Shown here: in pieces, positions 1 to 13,000 of the stretch
Layout: every line of letters starts with the position of its first letter
Numbering within the stretch: position 1 is the stretch's first letter
Assembly (NCBI GenBank): GCA_003586115.2
Contig: QVOM02000053.1
Coordinates: 789,658 to 853,657, forward strand
Direction: 5' to 3'
Length of the DNA stretch: 64,000 nucleotides
From: Salvator merianae
Taxonomy: Eukaryota > Chordata > Lepidosauria > Squamata > Teiidae
Position numbers and translations under genes: made by a program
The notes under the pieces: generated by a model
Told to the model about the DNA's origin: nothing
The model's input: only the letters and a program-made list of their open reading frames with translations
Databases searched by the model: none

Positions 1-949
1 GTCCAGCCCTGGAAGTCAGTGAATCTTGTTTGCTATGCATATTCAACGAAGTAACTGTCTGCAGATGAGGTGGGATTTTGGGGGCCCGTCCTGTTGATTC
101 TCTGCTCATCATCCTCTTTGACAAAGGCGTCTGGACTTGGACCCTTCACTGCAAAATACCTGACTTAGGGTGCAATCACACAGGGCTTACTTTGGATCGC
201 CCCTTCTGCAGATGTCAGACTTAATGCCTAAAGCCACCCGTGCAATTGCACCTTTTGCCGCTTCCTTCTGTGCTCATCAATGACTGGTCGCAGCTGGCCT
301 GGGATGTCCTGCCTCTGATGTGCAGACCAGCCACAGTAGCCATTTCCAGGCTGCCGTTGGCTAAGGGAGCCCACCCCGAGCAGCAAATTGCCCCGAGAGT
401 TATTATTTGCTGCCTGTGGAAGGGGTGGATAATCAGCAGCTTGGGGACGCAGCAAGTGGCGTTTTTTATCTTTTGTCTGACCCTGAGACTCAAATTTGCC
501 ATGGGGCACTTCGAAACAAGTGTCTGAACGCACCCTGAGTTGCTCTCTGCCCAGTGTCCCGAAGCAGAGTCAAAATTCTTCCTCTAGGCAATTCTCCTAC
601 CATTCCCAACAGTGATATCCTCAGACAGGAAAACAGGAGCCACCTGTGAGAAGTGGCTTTGTGTTCTCTAATCAGGCGACAAAGATTGAACCTAAAGAGA
701 AGTCCAGCCGAAAAACCCTGAGCAGACCTCAATAATTTCTATTTCTTCCACACCACGCACTATCACTATCGGAGACAACAGTTGTTCCCGCTGTGGCTGC
801 AGAACTGGACATCGTTAAGGAATGAAAAATTAGGGCAGGGTTAGGGGTGTTTTCCCCCTACAGGTTCTTATTAAAAGGAAAACGCTGTCGGCAACGCCCG
901 AAGGAGGCCGCCCCACGAGCCAAGAGGCCGCGTCCCATCGGATACTTGC
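1..949 (-). other. GARRE1 terminal intron (partial)
   Basis: This should be intron following the GC donor. I searched the minus strand for the expected C-terminal block (KTWPP..., final PAYLPQY-like end) and did not find it, so the last exon must be outside the window. I recognised no repeat in this stretch. Confidence 0.7.
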
Positions 950-1028
950 CTGATTATGATCATCCATGGCGGAGAGGTGGGGAGGTGAAGGGATTGTGCT
1001 TGGCTCTTGTTCTCCACTGCTGTGTTTC
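950..1028 (-). CDS. GARRE1: GARRE1 coding exon 12 (residues 927-953), GC donor
   Basis: A 79 nt exon with acceptor ATTTCTGCAG|GA. It encodes KHSSGEQEPSTIPSPPHLSA through DDHNQ. At the point where the human protein continues NQ|DNKTKTWPP, the sequence reads CAG|GCAAGT. The intron therefore starts with GC, not GT, in the strong flanking context usual for GC-AG introns. No GT donor nearby keeps the conserved boundary. The terminal exon is not found in 1-949. Confidence 0.88.
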
Positions 1029-4000
1029 CTGCAGAAATATTCAATCACATAAAATATTCTGTTAGCCAAATAGCAGGGTCTCCAGTGAGAAAACCTTTAA
1101 TAATGGGAAGTGTTTTGTTCTGTAAAGTGGAAACAAGGAGCAGGTTTAACGTGGCACGCGCAGCATCGACGGGGTGCCCTCCTAGGAAGACCAAGTCCAG
1201 GTGACCCGGAACTCTCCATCGCATCCCCCATCGGAGGACGGGCTGCTTCTGCGATGCAGCCAAGGGAAACGGGGATCGGTTCTTCGGCTGGCACCTCGAG
1301 AGGGGCGTTCTGCTGCTCGGCCACTCCTGGTGCTTGTGGGGAGGCTGACAGGCTCCCTGCATTCTGAGGGTCAGCAGGCAGAGCGGGGGCAGGGGGGATA
1401 GCCTCAATGTCTCTAATGCTTTCTCTTGACCCTTTATGCTATTATTTATTCTAGTCCAGAGTTTCCCAAAGTCTGGGTCACAGGGAAATTTAGGACGCCA
1501 CAGCTACACAAGGCCTCCTTCCCCACTGAACTTTTATATGCAAAAAGTATCTTCTGAAGCACAGAGGCAGGGGCAGGTGGGTGGCCAAATGGTCTCGTTT
1601 CTGAGTAGCAGTCATAACTCACAAAAGTTTGAGAAACCCTGTCCTAGTGTTCTTGCTTTCTCCACAATCCCCGCCATGCAATAAAAAATGTCAGGTTTGT
1701 ACACGCAGCAGAGGCTTCACATGCCCCGTGCTGCTTTCCCAGGACGGACCGTCAAAACACCTTCGGGGCAAAAGTAATCAAAACCAGGAGCAGCAATGGA
1801 CACTCAGAGGCCGCCTTGTGCAAGAGCGACTGCCTAAGGCCACGGCAAGGGGAGAGGGCTGCTGGTCTCTAGCCGCAGCCTTCCTCGTAGCTCCCCCGGG
1901 TACAGAACGTTCTGGAACGGGGAGCGTGACCTCCCAAAATCAGGCTCCTCCCCACTCCCGCCACTCACCTTCTTTGCTTGACCGCAGCGATGATGTCTGG
2001 CCCCGAGAACATGGAGAAGAGGCTATCGCCATTGGCTGAGGACGTCTCATCACTGGAGCTGGCTGAATCACCCTGGGCGCCGGACCAGCTGCTTGCCATC
2101 TCCCTGGAGGGAGCGCAGGGGATAAGCAGAGGAAAGGCGTGAGGCCAGGGCGCGTTCCCTGAGACCGACGTGGGCGTCCCTCCGGCCCGTGCTTGGGATA
2201 AACCGAACAAGCAAGGCGCCCGGCGTGGAGACTCAACCACAATAAGACAAGCAACCAAAAGAATCCCCCTACTAAAATGAAAGGATCACAAATGGGTAGT
2301 GTACAAAAGCGGGAAAAAAATACCTACAAGGACAGTCAGAAATAGTTTAATAACTATCAATATACAGGAAGAAAATAAATCCATTTGTGCAACTACTGCA
2401 TGTGGGTACTGAAGAAACGATACTGTCCAAAATGGCAAGTGGCAAAACCTCCCTGAGAAATTTTCTAAGCCAAAACAAAAGGTCACCAAATAAATCAACT
2501 CAGGGTTCATTGAATCCTCCCAAAATGTGTCCGTTTATGGGCGTCTTGAGGTGAGCATCACAGCTGAGGTGCCCTTCCAACCCAAGGGGCCCCCTTGAGG
2601 CTGCTGGACCCTGCGCAGCAGGGCGCATTATCCTGCAAGGTCTGTTCTGTAATCGCGGTGCATAATGATACTGATACATAAAAATACGAAGAGGAATTGT
2701 TATGATTTTTTTGAGACACACTGTTCTTGACTTTTCCTTTGGAGAGCAAAGGAGAAAAGGGCGGGTATGGAATAGATTTGATGACACAGTTTGAAAGACT
2801 GGTAAGGTGAAAATAAAATAATAAAATAAACTAATGTGTCCCTGCCTTGGGGTCCCAGAAACAGCCGTTCCCCCCATCCCAGCTCCCCCATCAACTTCCA
2901 GCAGTGCCCCTGCTCCCCCCACGACTCCACATCTGAAGGGGATGAATTTGCTTATTGTAATTATTTTCAAAAACACTAAAACACCCGGGACTTCGGCGTG
3001 AAGAGTGGGATAAAAGTGCAGACAGACAGACAGACTGACCGACCGAGTGACCCTTACCCTTCTGTGAAATACTCTGGGAAAGGCCAGGTTCTGGGCGGGT
3101 CCTCAGGATGAGGCCAGTTGCTGCGCGTGTTGCTCGGGCGGCGGAAGTGCTGCGTCTGCCGTTTCTGCTGCATGGCCTGGCTGACCCCGGCCACATAGCG
3201 GGCGAACTCGGGATCAGAGCCAACTTGAAACGAAACAAAAAGAACGGGCCGTGAGTTGCTGACACGCTCGGTGCCTTTGCCACCATTATTGTCCCCTTAA
3301 TCCTCAGAGCCCAAGCCACGCACCACACACACACACACACACACCCCATGTGTGCGCACGCTCCGCATCACAGGGAGCCAGGCTCTGGCCGTTTGTTCGG
3401 GCACTGAATAACGAGCAGCCATGGGAAAGTAATTTATGCACAGGCAGGTCAAATATGCTGTGTAAAAGGACCCCCCAAAGCTGCAGCCACACCCTCTCTG
3501 CGACCCCTAGCAGGTTAAAGGGGCAAAGCGGGGGGCCCTTCATTTACAGCGACTGATACACTGGCAGTTCCCTCACATATGCTGCTGGAGAACTTGGCAG
3601 ACCTTCAGAGCTGTGGAAAAACTAATTTCATAAGTGCATTCCTATTGTTCAGGGATGGCTCGGAATCAGAAACTGAACAGACTGAAGAATGTCTGCAGCA
3701 AGCAGATCCAAGAACGCAAGGGGAACAAGAACCCTTCCACTAATCCCACTTTCGCTCGCCACCGATACCTCACGGAATCCTTTTCTTGCTCCAATAATAC
3801 ACAGCGGAATCCAGGCACGGCACATACGGCCTGCTCTCCTAAGCCAAAGAGAGCTTCACTTTCTCCCAGGCAACACACACGGAGCAGGCAGCGGGGCTGT
3901 TTCGATGACGCCTCCCAAGCAGACAGGGTCAGAACTGAACCCTTCCCGTGTCCCTTCACATGGCAGCGGTGGCTCAGGATCACAGGTGTTGTCCGAAGTC

Positions 4001-7000
4001 AAGGAACGTGTCCAGACTCCCAACACACTGCTTGAAATACTGTCCCGGGGAGTGAAGTGATGACAGGGGGGTGGGGGCCTGAAGAGACACTGATGGGGGC
4101 GGGGGGGAGGGAATGCCTTGCCATTCACAACTACAGGAAGTTTGTCCATGGGAATTCTCCTGCCTTGTCTCAGATCCTGAGCGTTACTTAGGATCAAGTC
4201 CAGGATCCCCTTTCCGCTGCTCGGTTCCACAACCATCTGCTCTAGGGAACCATCATTTAGCAGGCCTAGGAATGTTATCTCTTTCTCAGGAGCTGAGCAA
4301 GAGTCACCCAGTCTGGGCGAGGGCAGCTGAAGTCCCCCATTGTAACCACCCTTTCCTTCCTGGATGCCTCATTTTCCAAATGCCAATCTCCTTTGGGGGT
4401 TAGGGTTAGGTTTGCTTACCTATTAGATTTGCTTTTCGGCCCAGTATTCTTACCTACAATGCATCTGTGGATGGGCCTGATTCACATTCCAGTTCATAGG
4501 ATTCTATCTCTTCTTTACTGGATAATGAGACACCACCTTCCCGTTTGCCCCTTCCTGTCCTCCCTGCACAGCTTCTAACCTGGGATCACTGTATCCCTCT
4601 GGTTTTCATCAGTCCACCGGGATTCCATTATGCCAACAATCTCATTTTTTTTAACCCATCACCAAGCATTGCAGCTCCCCTATTTTGGCTCGGAGGCTTC
4701 TGGCATTTGCGTACAGGCATTTGTATGTACTCCTCTGTTGAAAGTTCTGCTCTGCAGGACCAGGTGCAATAACAGACTGCTGCCTGCATCTGACTAGTTT
4801 CCCACTATGTCCATAATTCCCACCCTAGGACCTTCGGGTATAGGGTGGGCTCAAGATGCAAATAAATAAATAAGACATTTACCAAATAGTTTAGGAGAAC
4901 AAGCTTACCCGCAGGATCGAAAGGTAAAATCTCTCCTAACATCCCAAAAATCCCATCGCTTTGGTCACGATTTGGCCAAGTGTTATTTCTCGGTCCTTGG
5001 GGTTTCTGGCCCAACATCTCCGACATCATACTGTCCATGTAACTGTTGACCAGACCCAAGCTGTACAAATCGGAGCTCAGGTCGGAAAAGGCGTGACTGC
5101 TCCACTGGGCCAGGTGCGATAACCCTGGCCCGACCGTTTGGGCCGACGGCTGGCTGGAGCTGCTTGGCCACTTGCCGGGGGGACGCTGCGGCGGCTGCTG
5201 CTGGGAGCCAATGGGTTGCAGCAGGTGCGGGTAGTAGGGTGCTGGCGGCGGCTGGGGCTTCTGCGGCTGCTGTTGCTGGCACAACCCCTGCTGGAGGTGG
5301 TGCAGAGGCGTATGGGACTGGGACTGGGAGTGCTGCTGGGCCGAGGCCGACTTCTGCTCCGCCGCGGCGGAAGAAGACGCCACAGAGTTCCTCCTTTTGA
5401 CCAGCGGAGAGGCCTGTTGGGACTTGCCCATGTTGAAGCCAGAGAGGAAGTCGATCACCTCTTGCATTTCTTGGTCAGTGGGCAAATTCATGCCTTTGGC
5501 ATCCTTGCTGTCGTCTGTTTTGCTGCCTTCGTGCCTGTCAAGCAGGAACCCGTTGGTGACTGGATTGCCTGAGCTGGGTATCAGCTGGGCAGCCTCGAGC
5601 GCCCTGGGGAAGTTACCGATGTTCAGAATACTCTGAAGTCGGGCATCAGCACTGTGGGGCGTTTTTGCTTTATCCTCTGAGTTGTTGGCTACAAAAAAGG
5701 TTTTGGAAGGTGTACTAGGAATGGAGTAGCTTCCGCTGTGGCTTGAGCTTGCACAGGAAGTCTTCTTCGTGAAGCGTGAAGTCAACTTGGAAAAAGTCTT
5801 CTGCAACCCACCAGTTGATTTGTTTCCGTTTCCAGATGGTAAGTCAATGTGAGCGCCGAAGTCCCCAGTTTCACGCTGGAGCTGGATCTGAATGCACGGC
5901 AAAGCTTGCTCCCTGGTTAACAAAATAAACCCCACGTTTCAAGTTCAAAGCTCTCTCACGACAAGGCTAAAACCCAAGGCAGGCAATTTCAAGAAGGCAT
6001 GACAATGTGTATTAAAAAAACCTGGATAAAAATATCAGCACCTCATAAAATCTAGACTAGATAGTAAAATACTGATTTTGTGAGCATTAGTTGTCCCCTT
6101 ACATAGTTTTCCCATATAGATCACAGAATCGCTCTGCTGTGAGATTGTGAAACAACATTCATCAGCCTGGGCAAGAGCAGACGTCCAGACTCATCAAAGA
6201 GAGGGTGCGGGGAGACACCACACTGCAGACACGGGAAGTATCCGATTTAAACGATGAAAGAAACCCAGTGCTGAGCCTCCGCCAGTGAGTGCAGGGGGAC
6301 TGAGCCACGCAATTGAAAAGCCTGCTGAATCTACGTTCTTCAGGCAGGCGTGCGGGGTAAAGGAGGTCAGCCTACAGCAAGGAACATCCCTGACTTCCCT
6401 AGGTGATGACACTGGGAAATACCGGAACGGCTCCCAGAACGATGGCAGTGGGTCAGTCAGCTTAACTACAACTGCTGGAGAGCTGCGGCCTGTGTCTGTT
6501 GTGCTCCACAGGAGTCGAGAGATCACAGGTCAGAGCAGTGGAGGCAACAGACGGAAGACGCCATGGCATAATGATGGTGGAAGGACGCAGGTGAATGAAG
6601 GGCACCTGCCCAGTGATCCTGCCCCTCCACGTCCCAGCAGGGACAAGAGATTACAGACAGCAAGGCCTGCAAACCTTTGCTTCTACACCTCCAGTTCTCT
6701 GGCATCTGAGGCCAAGTGGGTATGGAGTGCAGCAGGAACTTAGGATTCAGAACCGGAGAACGTGCCGGCTGAAATGCAGTGTCTAGTGCCTCAATTATGC
6801 AATGCAAGAAGCCGCACCTACCTTCCTTCCTTCCAGCGATTTAAGTCAAACACTGCAGTATAAAGGACATCTACCAGTCCTAAAGTCTTCTCTGGATCCA
6901 GGCTTCTCTGCAGCAAGGACATTGTTGCAGGATCCTCTTTCAAGCACCTAAGGACACAGTTTAACAAGCCTTCAGGGGATATCGGACTAATAAGTAAATT

Positions 7001-10000
7001 CTTCCATTTTTCAAAAGCTTGTCTAGTGGTCATAGTTACCAAGTTGATGGGACTTGAACCACAATTTTAGAACCTTCTAAACTGATCTGTGGTGCGTATG
7101 CTTCTTTGTTTTCAATCTGAGCCGTATCCACAACGACCTAGCCACAAAGAAAATACAGTAAGCATCCAGAACTCTGAAGTTACAATTCTGCACACTTTTA
7201 AAACTGATGCCGTCTACCATTAACAAACAAAGGGGTGCATGTGCTGAGAGTTTTAATTGGGAAGGAAAGCAGGATTGAAGAATTTTGAAATATTTCTCTG
7301 AGGAACGTAAAAGTGTGTCATCTGCAAATGATACAGTTCTCAATTGCAGCTAATTTGAGACTTTCTTTTTGAAGACTGCATCTCCCGGTTTCAGTAAGCA
7401 ATTTTACACGCATTCACGTGACAATTTCCTATAATAAGATTAATTTCCATAATAAGATTATTTAGCTTTGTCAATAAAGAGTTAAAGCACTGTACTGCTG
7501 GGAGAGTTATAAAATGGTTTCGTTTTGCAGCTGTCAGGCCAGGAAAGAGGTGATGAGGCCTCAGGAAAAAAGAGCAACTGCTGAGTTCAGAAGTCCAATC
7601 TCTCAAAACCATCATAATTACATATGGTGGGGTCACAATAAAATCACTATAAAAGCAGGTAAAGTAAGTTAGCTAAAATAGTGACAGGGCCTGCACCAGG
7701 AGGGGATGCTGTGCCCTCAGACAAAGGCCAGGGTAAAATTCAGGGCCCACAAACTGTAGGGCCAGGCATGGGATGCTGACCGTGGAATCCTAACTTCAGC
7801 AACATCTGGGAGGACCATCATAGCCTTGTGACCTCTGTTCTAGGCCTTCAACATCAAGTGAAACCTTGAGGCTCCAAGTTCCTAAAAGTCACACCACAAC
7901 TATGGGAATTACCAGCTTCAAGTACCATGGGCTACCAGCATTTCAGTGAATGAGGAACTATTCCTATTATAATTATTTGAACAAACCAAATACAAAGCCT
8001 AGCCAAGGAAACATTTCTCACACTCTGTCTCGGAAATGACTCCTGAGCGCCATTGTTCTTGTTTTGCAGATGTTTCCTCCTTCCCCTCTCAGCCACAGAA
8101 CAGTAAACCAGTGAATTGCTGCCATCATCGGCAATAAGCAAGCCTGCTTCTGCAGACTAAGGAAAGCGAATGATGCACTAGGAACTCCTGTTATCAGAAG
8201 GATGCACCAGTTTCGTTCCTTAGCCTATACCTGCAGGGTGGGTCACAATAAAATAATTACAAGGGCTGGCAAAAGACACTTACCAGCCCAGCCTGGCCAA
8301 ACAGCAACTGTACGGCAGTCTTACAGGCCCCTCGCCACGTAGAAGGACAAACCTGGTTGAGCACTTCAGTGACAGGGGAATCATCCCTCGGGGTCACTCC
8401 ATTGTGGCAACCAGCTTCTTTGATCAGTTGTATCATTGTGTGCTGCAAATATATTCCCACATGGAAAAAAAAAAGTAATACTGTGCATTAAACTAACAGC
8501 AATGCATGTCTCCAACTTCTTTCACACACAGATGTAAACTTCTGGCAAGCAAACTGATACGTCTTTACTACTGATGAATTCATAGCATAACTCTTGACAA
8601 GGAGAATAAGAGGTTTACGTTTAGAGCCATTACCGTTTTCAGCTTTAGGTTATCTGCTGCAGACTCATTAAAAGATATTCCTTTCAAGAAATGGGCACCT
8701 ATCTGAACAGGAACTGTTGGGAGCTCACACTGGATCGGCTGAGGAGGAGTTTGTCTCCGTCCGGACTGCTGGGCTTCAGCATCACTGCAACAGCCCTTGT
8801 GGGACACAACAGCAAAGCAACGCATGAGAAGATGAGGGTCTGCAAATAACTCCGCTTTCTGGAAAAATGACAGAGCGCCTTGCCTCGTCTTACCTGCAAA
8901 CTTGCTTCAATAGCTTTTGGGTTCAAGTGGAAACCAGCCTTCATCGCATATTCACAGTGACCCAAGCTTTCCAATGCAACTTTATATGCCTGAGTTTTAA
9001 GGAAGGGGCACCATGTCACAAGACAGAATTCAGCAAGTAATGACAATAAATTTCATTCTACAAAACTCTTGTCGTCTCCAGAGTTCTCTCTCCCCCAAAC
9101 TGGCTGCATTCTGCCTTCATTTGCACAAACTGAAGCTTCCAAAAGGAGCAGCAACGAATTTGGCTGCTTCCTGCATCCCATCTACCAAGTCTCCTAACCA
9201 AGTCCCAACGTGTTTTATTCAGTCCCCGGAAGAGATCAGACGAAGCACAGCAGACCAGCGAGGTAACGAACCTGCAAAGCGCTATCAATCTTCAAGTTCA
9301 GTTCTTTCAGCTGGTGCTCAGGAATGGCCACGCTCTGGGAGCAAAAAAGCTGCTGGACTTCAATGCCAGCTAAACAGCCATCACATGCCCTCTCTCGAAG
9401 CCGTGACGTAGCCTTCAAGACAATGCATAAAATACAGAAAAAAAGAATTAGTAACTCACAACCGGCAAAGCACATTTGGAGTCACACAGGGACTGGATAC
9501 AGATTATTAGTTAAGACCACACACATAATCCATCACACTGATTCACTACTTATTTTCTAAGAATTCCCTCCCCATCCCAGCATTTTAGGCTTTTGAAGGG
9601 GACACTGTTTTCCAGATTTGAACTTAAGAGTGAATCCTCATTATTTATTCTATGCAGGCAAATGCAGATGTTGCAAGACAGCTTACAAAATCAAAACAAC
9701 ATACAAACTATGTTCTCCATATTAAAATGGAGAATAAACCGGTTGATGGCTATCAAGGTTAACTTATAATGAACAGAGTCTACATTTACAGTTCAGGTGG
9801 TAGGCTGCACACATGAGATTGGTTCCCAAGGGTGACTGCTACCTATCCTTATAGAACATTCCCTTCTACTTAAATATATTCATTTTTGGAACTATTGATG
9901 CCAATAGCATCCAATAATTCTAACAGAATTTGCTAATTTTCCTATTAATGCTTACAGTTTCACATATCAATATGTCAAAATTATAGAAATCATAGCACAC

Positions 10001-13000
10001 CTCATAAATTTTAAACCGCTATCCAGCAACTGCATTTAGTTTTCACGTAAAGGTCTGTACGATCTGTGCAACATTTGCATAAATTGAGTGCAAGGCTCTG
10101 AGACCACAGTCAGTGCTGGTGCAATCTTACACTCAATCATGCACAATTCCATAGAGGCTCAAATCACCAACGCGCAATTGCTCACATGCCCTTCCTGAAC
10201 AAGTCCGACTGGCAACCTGGCCTTCCACTTTTCCATCCTACTCTTTTCAAGTGGGCCGCGGAGTCCAAGTATTCTTAAACTGCTTCTAGTCATACCCTCA
10301 TCTGAACAGGGTCTTCATAAAGACCAGGAACGCTTACACGACCCAACCTCTTCTTTCCATTTCCAGTCTATAAAACTGCTATCGCTGCACCCCGTTCTGG
10401 ATTCTACTTTCAGCATTTCACACAGGAGGGAAACCCAAATCGTTCAAATCCCTTGCTCAAAGGCAAGATGCTGGAGTCAACCGATCACAAGAAACCCTTC
10501 CTGCAATTTTCCACCTTCCGTAGTTCCAGAATCCAGAGGGCCGCGAATGAGCAGGCGACAGGCTCCTCCTTGGCAAGGTACCACCAGCACGGGAAGCCAG
10601 CAAGCGGAGGCGGCCACAAGCCTTGGGGGCGTTTCTGAGAAGCGCACAGGCCAAGACTCAGGGCTGCCATGGCAGCCTAATCCCATCCCGCAGCAGCTCC
10701 GTCCTTACCTCGGTGGCGCCCCTCCACGACCGCACAGCTTCTTCTAGCTCAACTGCAGGGCTGGTGCCGGACAGCTCAGACACATTAGGGTTCTTTCTCT
10801 CCTGAGCTACTGCTTCTGTAAAACAGGAGTGAGCCACTGGCTGGACCTTCTGCAAGGCTTGGGATAAAAACTGAAAATGAACCTGCATCACCGTCAAGAA
10901 ACATCGTCCAAGTACCTTCGAAAAAACAAACCAAAAGACCGTAGATCAGGAACAACCCATTTGGATGCTCTCGTGTTTAAGCTGAACCTTTAGGCACTCC
11001 AAGCAACCCATCTGAAATGTGCCATAATAAATGTGCAGTACGGTTGAAGGAAATGCGGGTGAACTAACTAAGATTAAGGTTTCTTTGTGTTTGTCCTGCA
11101 GAAGCAGGTGTTTGGTTCACAGCTCTTCCCAGTTACTCAGGAGACAAAAAAATATGGAACTTATCCCTCTGCTACGCTGCCATGTTCCAGTGTGCAGAAC
11201 CATGATTCAACAAAAGTAAACGGCATTAAAAATGGGAGCTGGAGTGTCCAGAGCGCATGTAGCCAGGGAACTGAGGGGGGCGGCCTTGGATGCCTAGGTG
11301 TGTCAGACAGGAAGTAACCTTCACCGGCACCAGGGAGCGGTTGCACGCTGACTAGCAGGGCTGAAGGAGCCCAAGTCCAAATCTGAACTCCATGGAGGCA
11401 GGGCAGAGGCATCGTGTTGAATTTCTTTCTATCAGGATCATTTTTTGTCATTCATTTCTTATTTGTGGCGACGCTAAATTTACTAATAACAGCAGAAGTT
11501 TAATACTTTGGCAGATCATACATCCTCACTGCCTAGGTTTTCAAGGCTCTACAAATAAGAACCACAGCATGTCTCACAGTATGAAAGCTTTTGTATATTT
11601 TTTTTAATTGGCTGTTGTCCCTTTGTAATATTTGTTGTAATTTTGCTGGGAAAAAAGTTGAATAAAAACCATTTCAATTTTTTTAAAAACCCTGTTTCTA
11701 CGAGCAGGATATACTAACGTTTCTTTAACAGTGTATTTTCAGAAGACTGCATCCTTGCCAAAAAATAAGACTCTTGAGGATTCAATAGTAACTGCTGCAA
11801 AAAGGATCTGTTAGGATCACATTTTCAGGATTTATGGGTGAGGGGAGACCTGGGCCTCTCTTGGAGCTGTGAGGAGGGACAAGCTCTTCTGCAGATCTTT
11901 CCACTGCAGGTCGTCTCTGGCAGAAATCTGCAACTTAAAACCTGGGTCTACCACTCCTCAAACGCATTTGTTTACGCATCTTAATGTTAAGATCATAAAC
12001 CTCAGGCAAAAACTGCTTTCCTAAGCAATATCTGCAAGCTGCTCCGAAAGGCTTTTTCAACTGGGAAAGGAAAGAAGATTACATAGATACATTTAAAGAA
12101 ATAAGTGTAACAGTGAAACACAGGTTCCTTCTGATTGTTTTTACAATACATTTACCCTCAAAGAGATTTATTTATTTGCAAGGATCTGTCATAAGTGATG
12201 GCTAAATTTGCTACCGCCATCCCCCATTCTGTCTACTCTTCCTCTAACATTCCTTTGCGATTCAATCATTTCCCTTCTTTGTATAAAGTTTAAGCTTAAT
12301 AGTTTAGGTATGCCGACTGACATCTCAAAAGCAGTTCCCTTATTTTACAAAGTACTGAGGCAGCAAGCATGAAAAATACAAGGTACAACAGTTTTGCAAT
12401 GAATTCCTTTGTGGGGGAAATACCAGCACTCTTCTGAAGATTTGCCTCTCCTAAATTATTAGTAAAACTTACTCAAAACTTCAAACCGATGAGACTTCCG
12501 AACCCGCATCAAAACAAAGAAAAGGAGAGTTGCTGGCCAAAGCAAACAGAAAAATATTGTTTTGCACCAGCAGTCTATTACACTTTTAGCCAGATGTGCA
12601 AGAGAACCAACTCCGAAGGTGGCACATTCAGATCTATCTTAGCTCCTTCCGAGAAATCTCACCCTGATTTCTATTGTAATGGGTGTGTTTGGTTGTTGTA
12701 AACTGCCTTGAGCAGTATTCTTGGAAAGCTAGTATGCTGGTATAAAAATAAGTAGTAGTTTATGATGACGAAGATAATGATAGGACGGGGAAGAAAGTTT
12801 AGCTTGGCTTAAGAATCAACTTCTGTGATCAGCATCTTCCGCAACCTGGCAACATGGGAGGGAAGAATGGGTCATCCTGACCTTATCACAGAGGCACAGT
12901 GAGCGTATGTAACTGCTGAAAGAGGGATTTCTTGCTTTCTCCAAGCAAGAACTGGGGTCACAGATGCTCACTGCAGTGAGTAAGCTTGTGGGCATCTGCT

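Noticed and set aside
1..949. Terminal GARRE1 coding exon within the window
   Set aside because: None of the three minus-strand frames contains the expected KTWPP or C-terminal block; the exon must lie further left.
4390..4412. Telomere-like 'ttagggttagg' at 4398-4408
   Set aside because: Fewer than two TTAGGG units inside a decayed LINE; too short to be an interstitial telomeric repeat.
5138..5572. 144-codon plus-strand frame opposite GARRE1 exon 9
   Set aside because: Antisense shadow of the Gln/Pro-rich coding exon (CAG/CTG-rich DNA reads as Leu/Ala-rich).
6948..7042. Extension of GARRE1 exon 8 to an upstream ATG (MVTMTTRQAF...)
   Set aside because: This is the 92-bp intron. The GARRE1 protein runs PSTW|CLKEDP, which requires splicing at 7040/6947.
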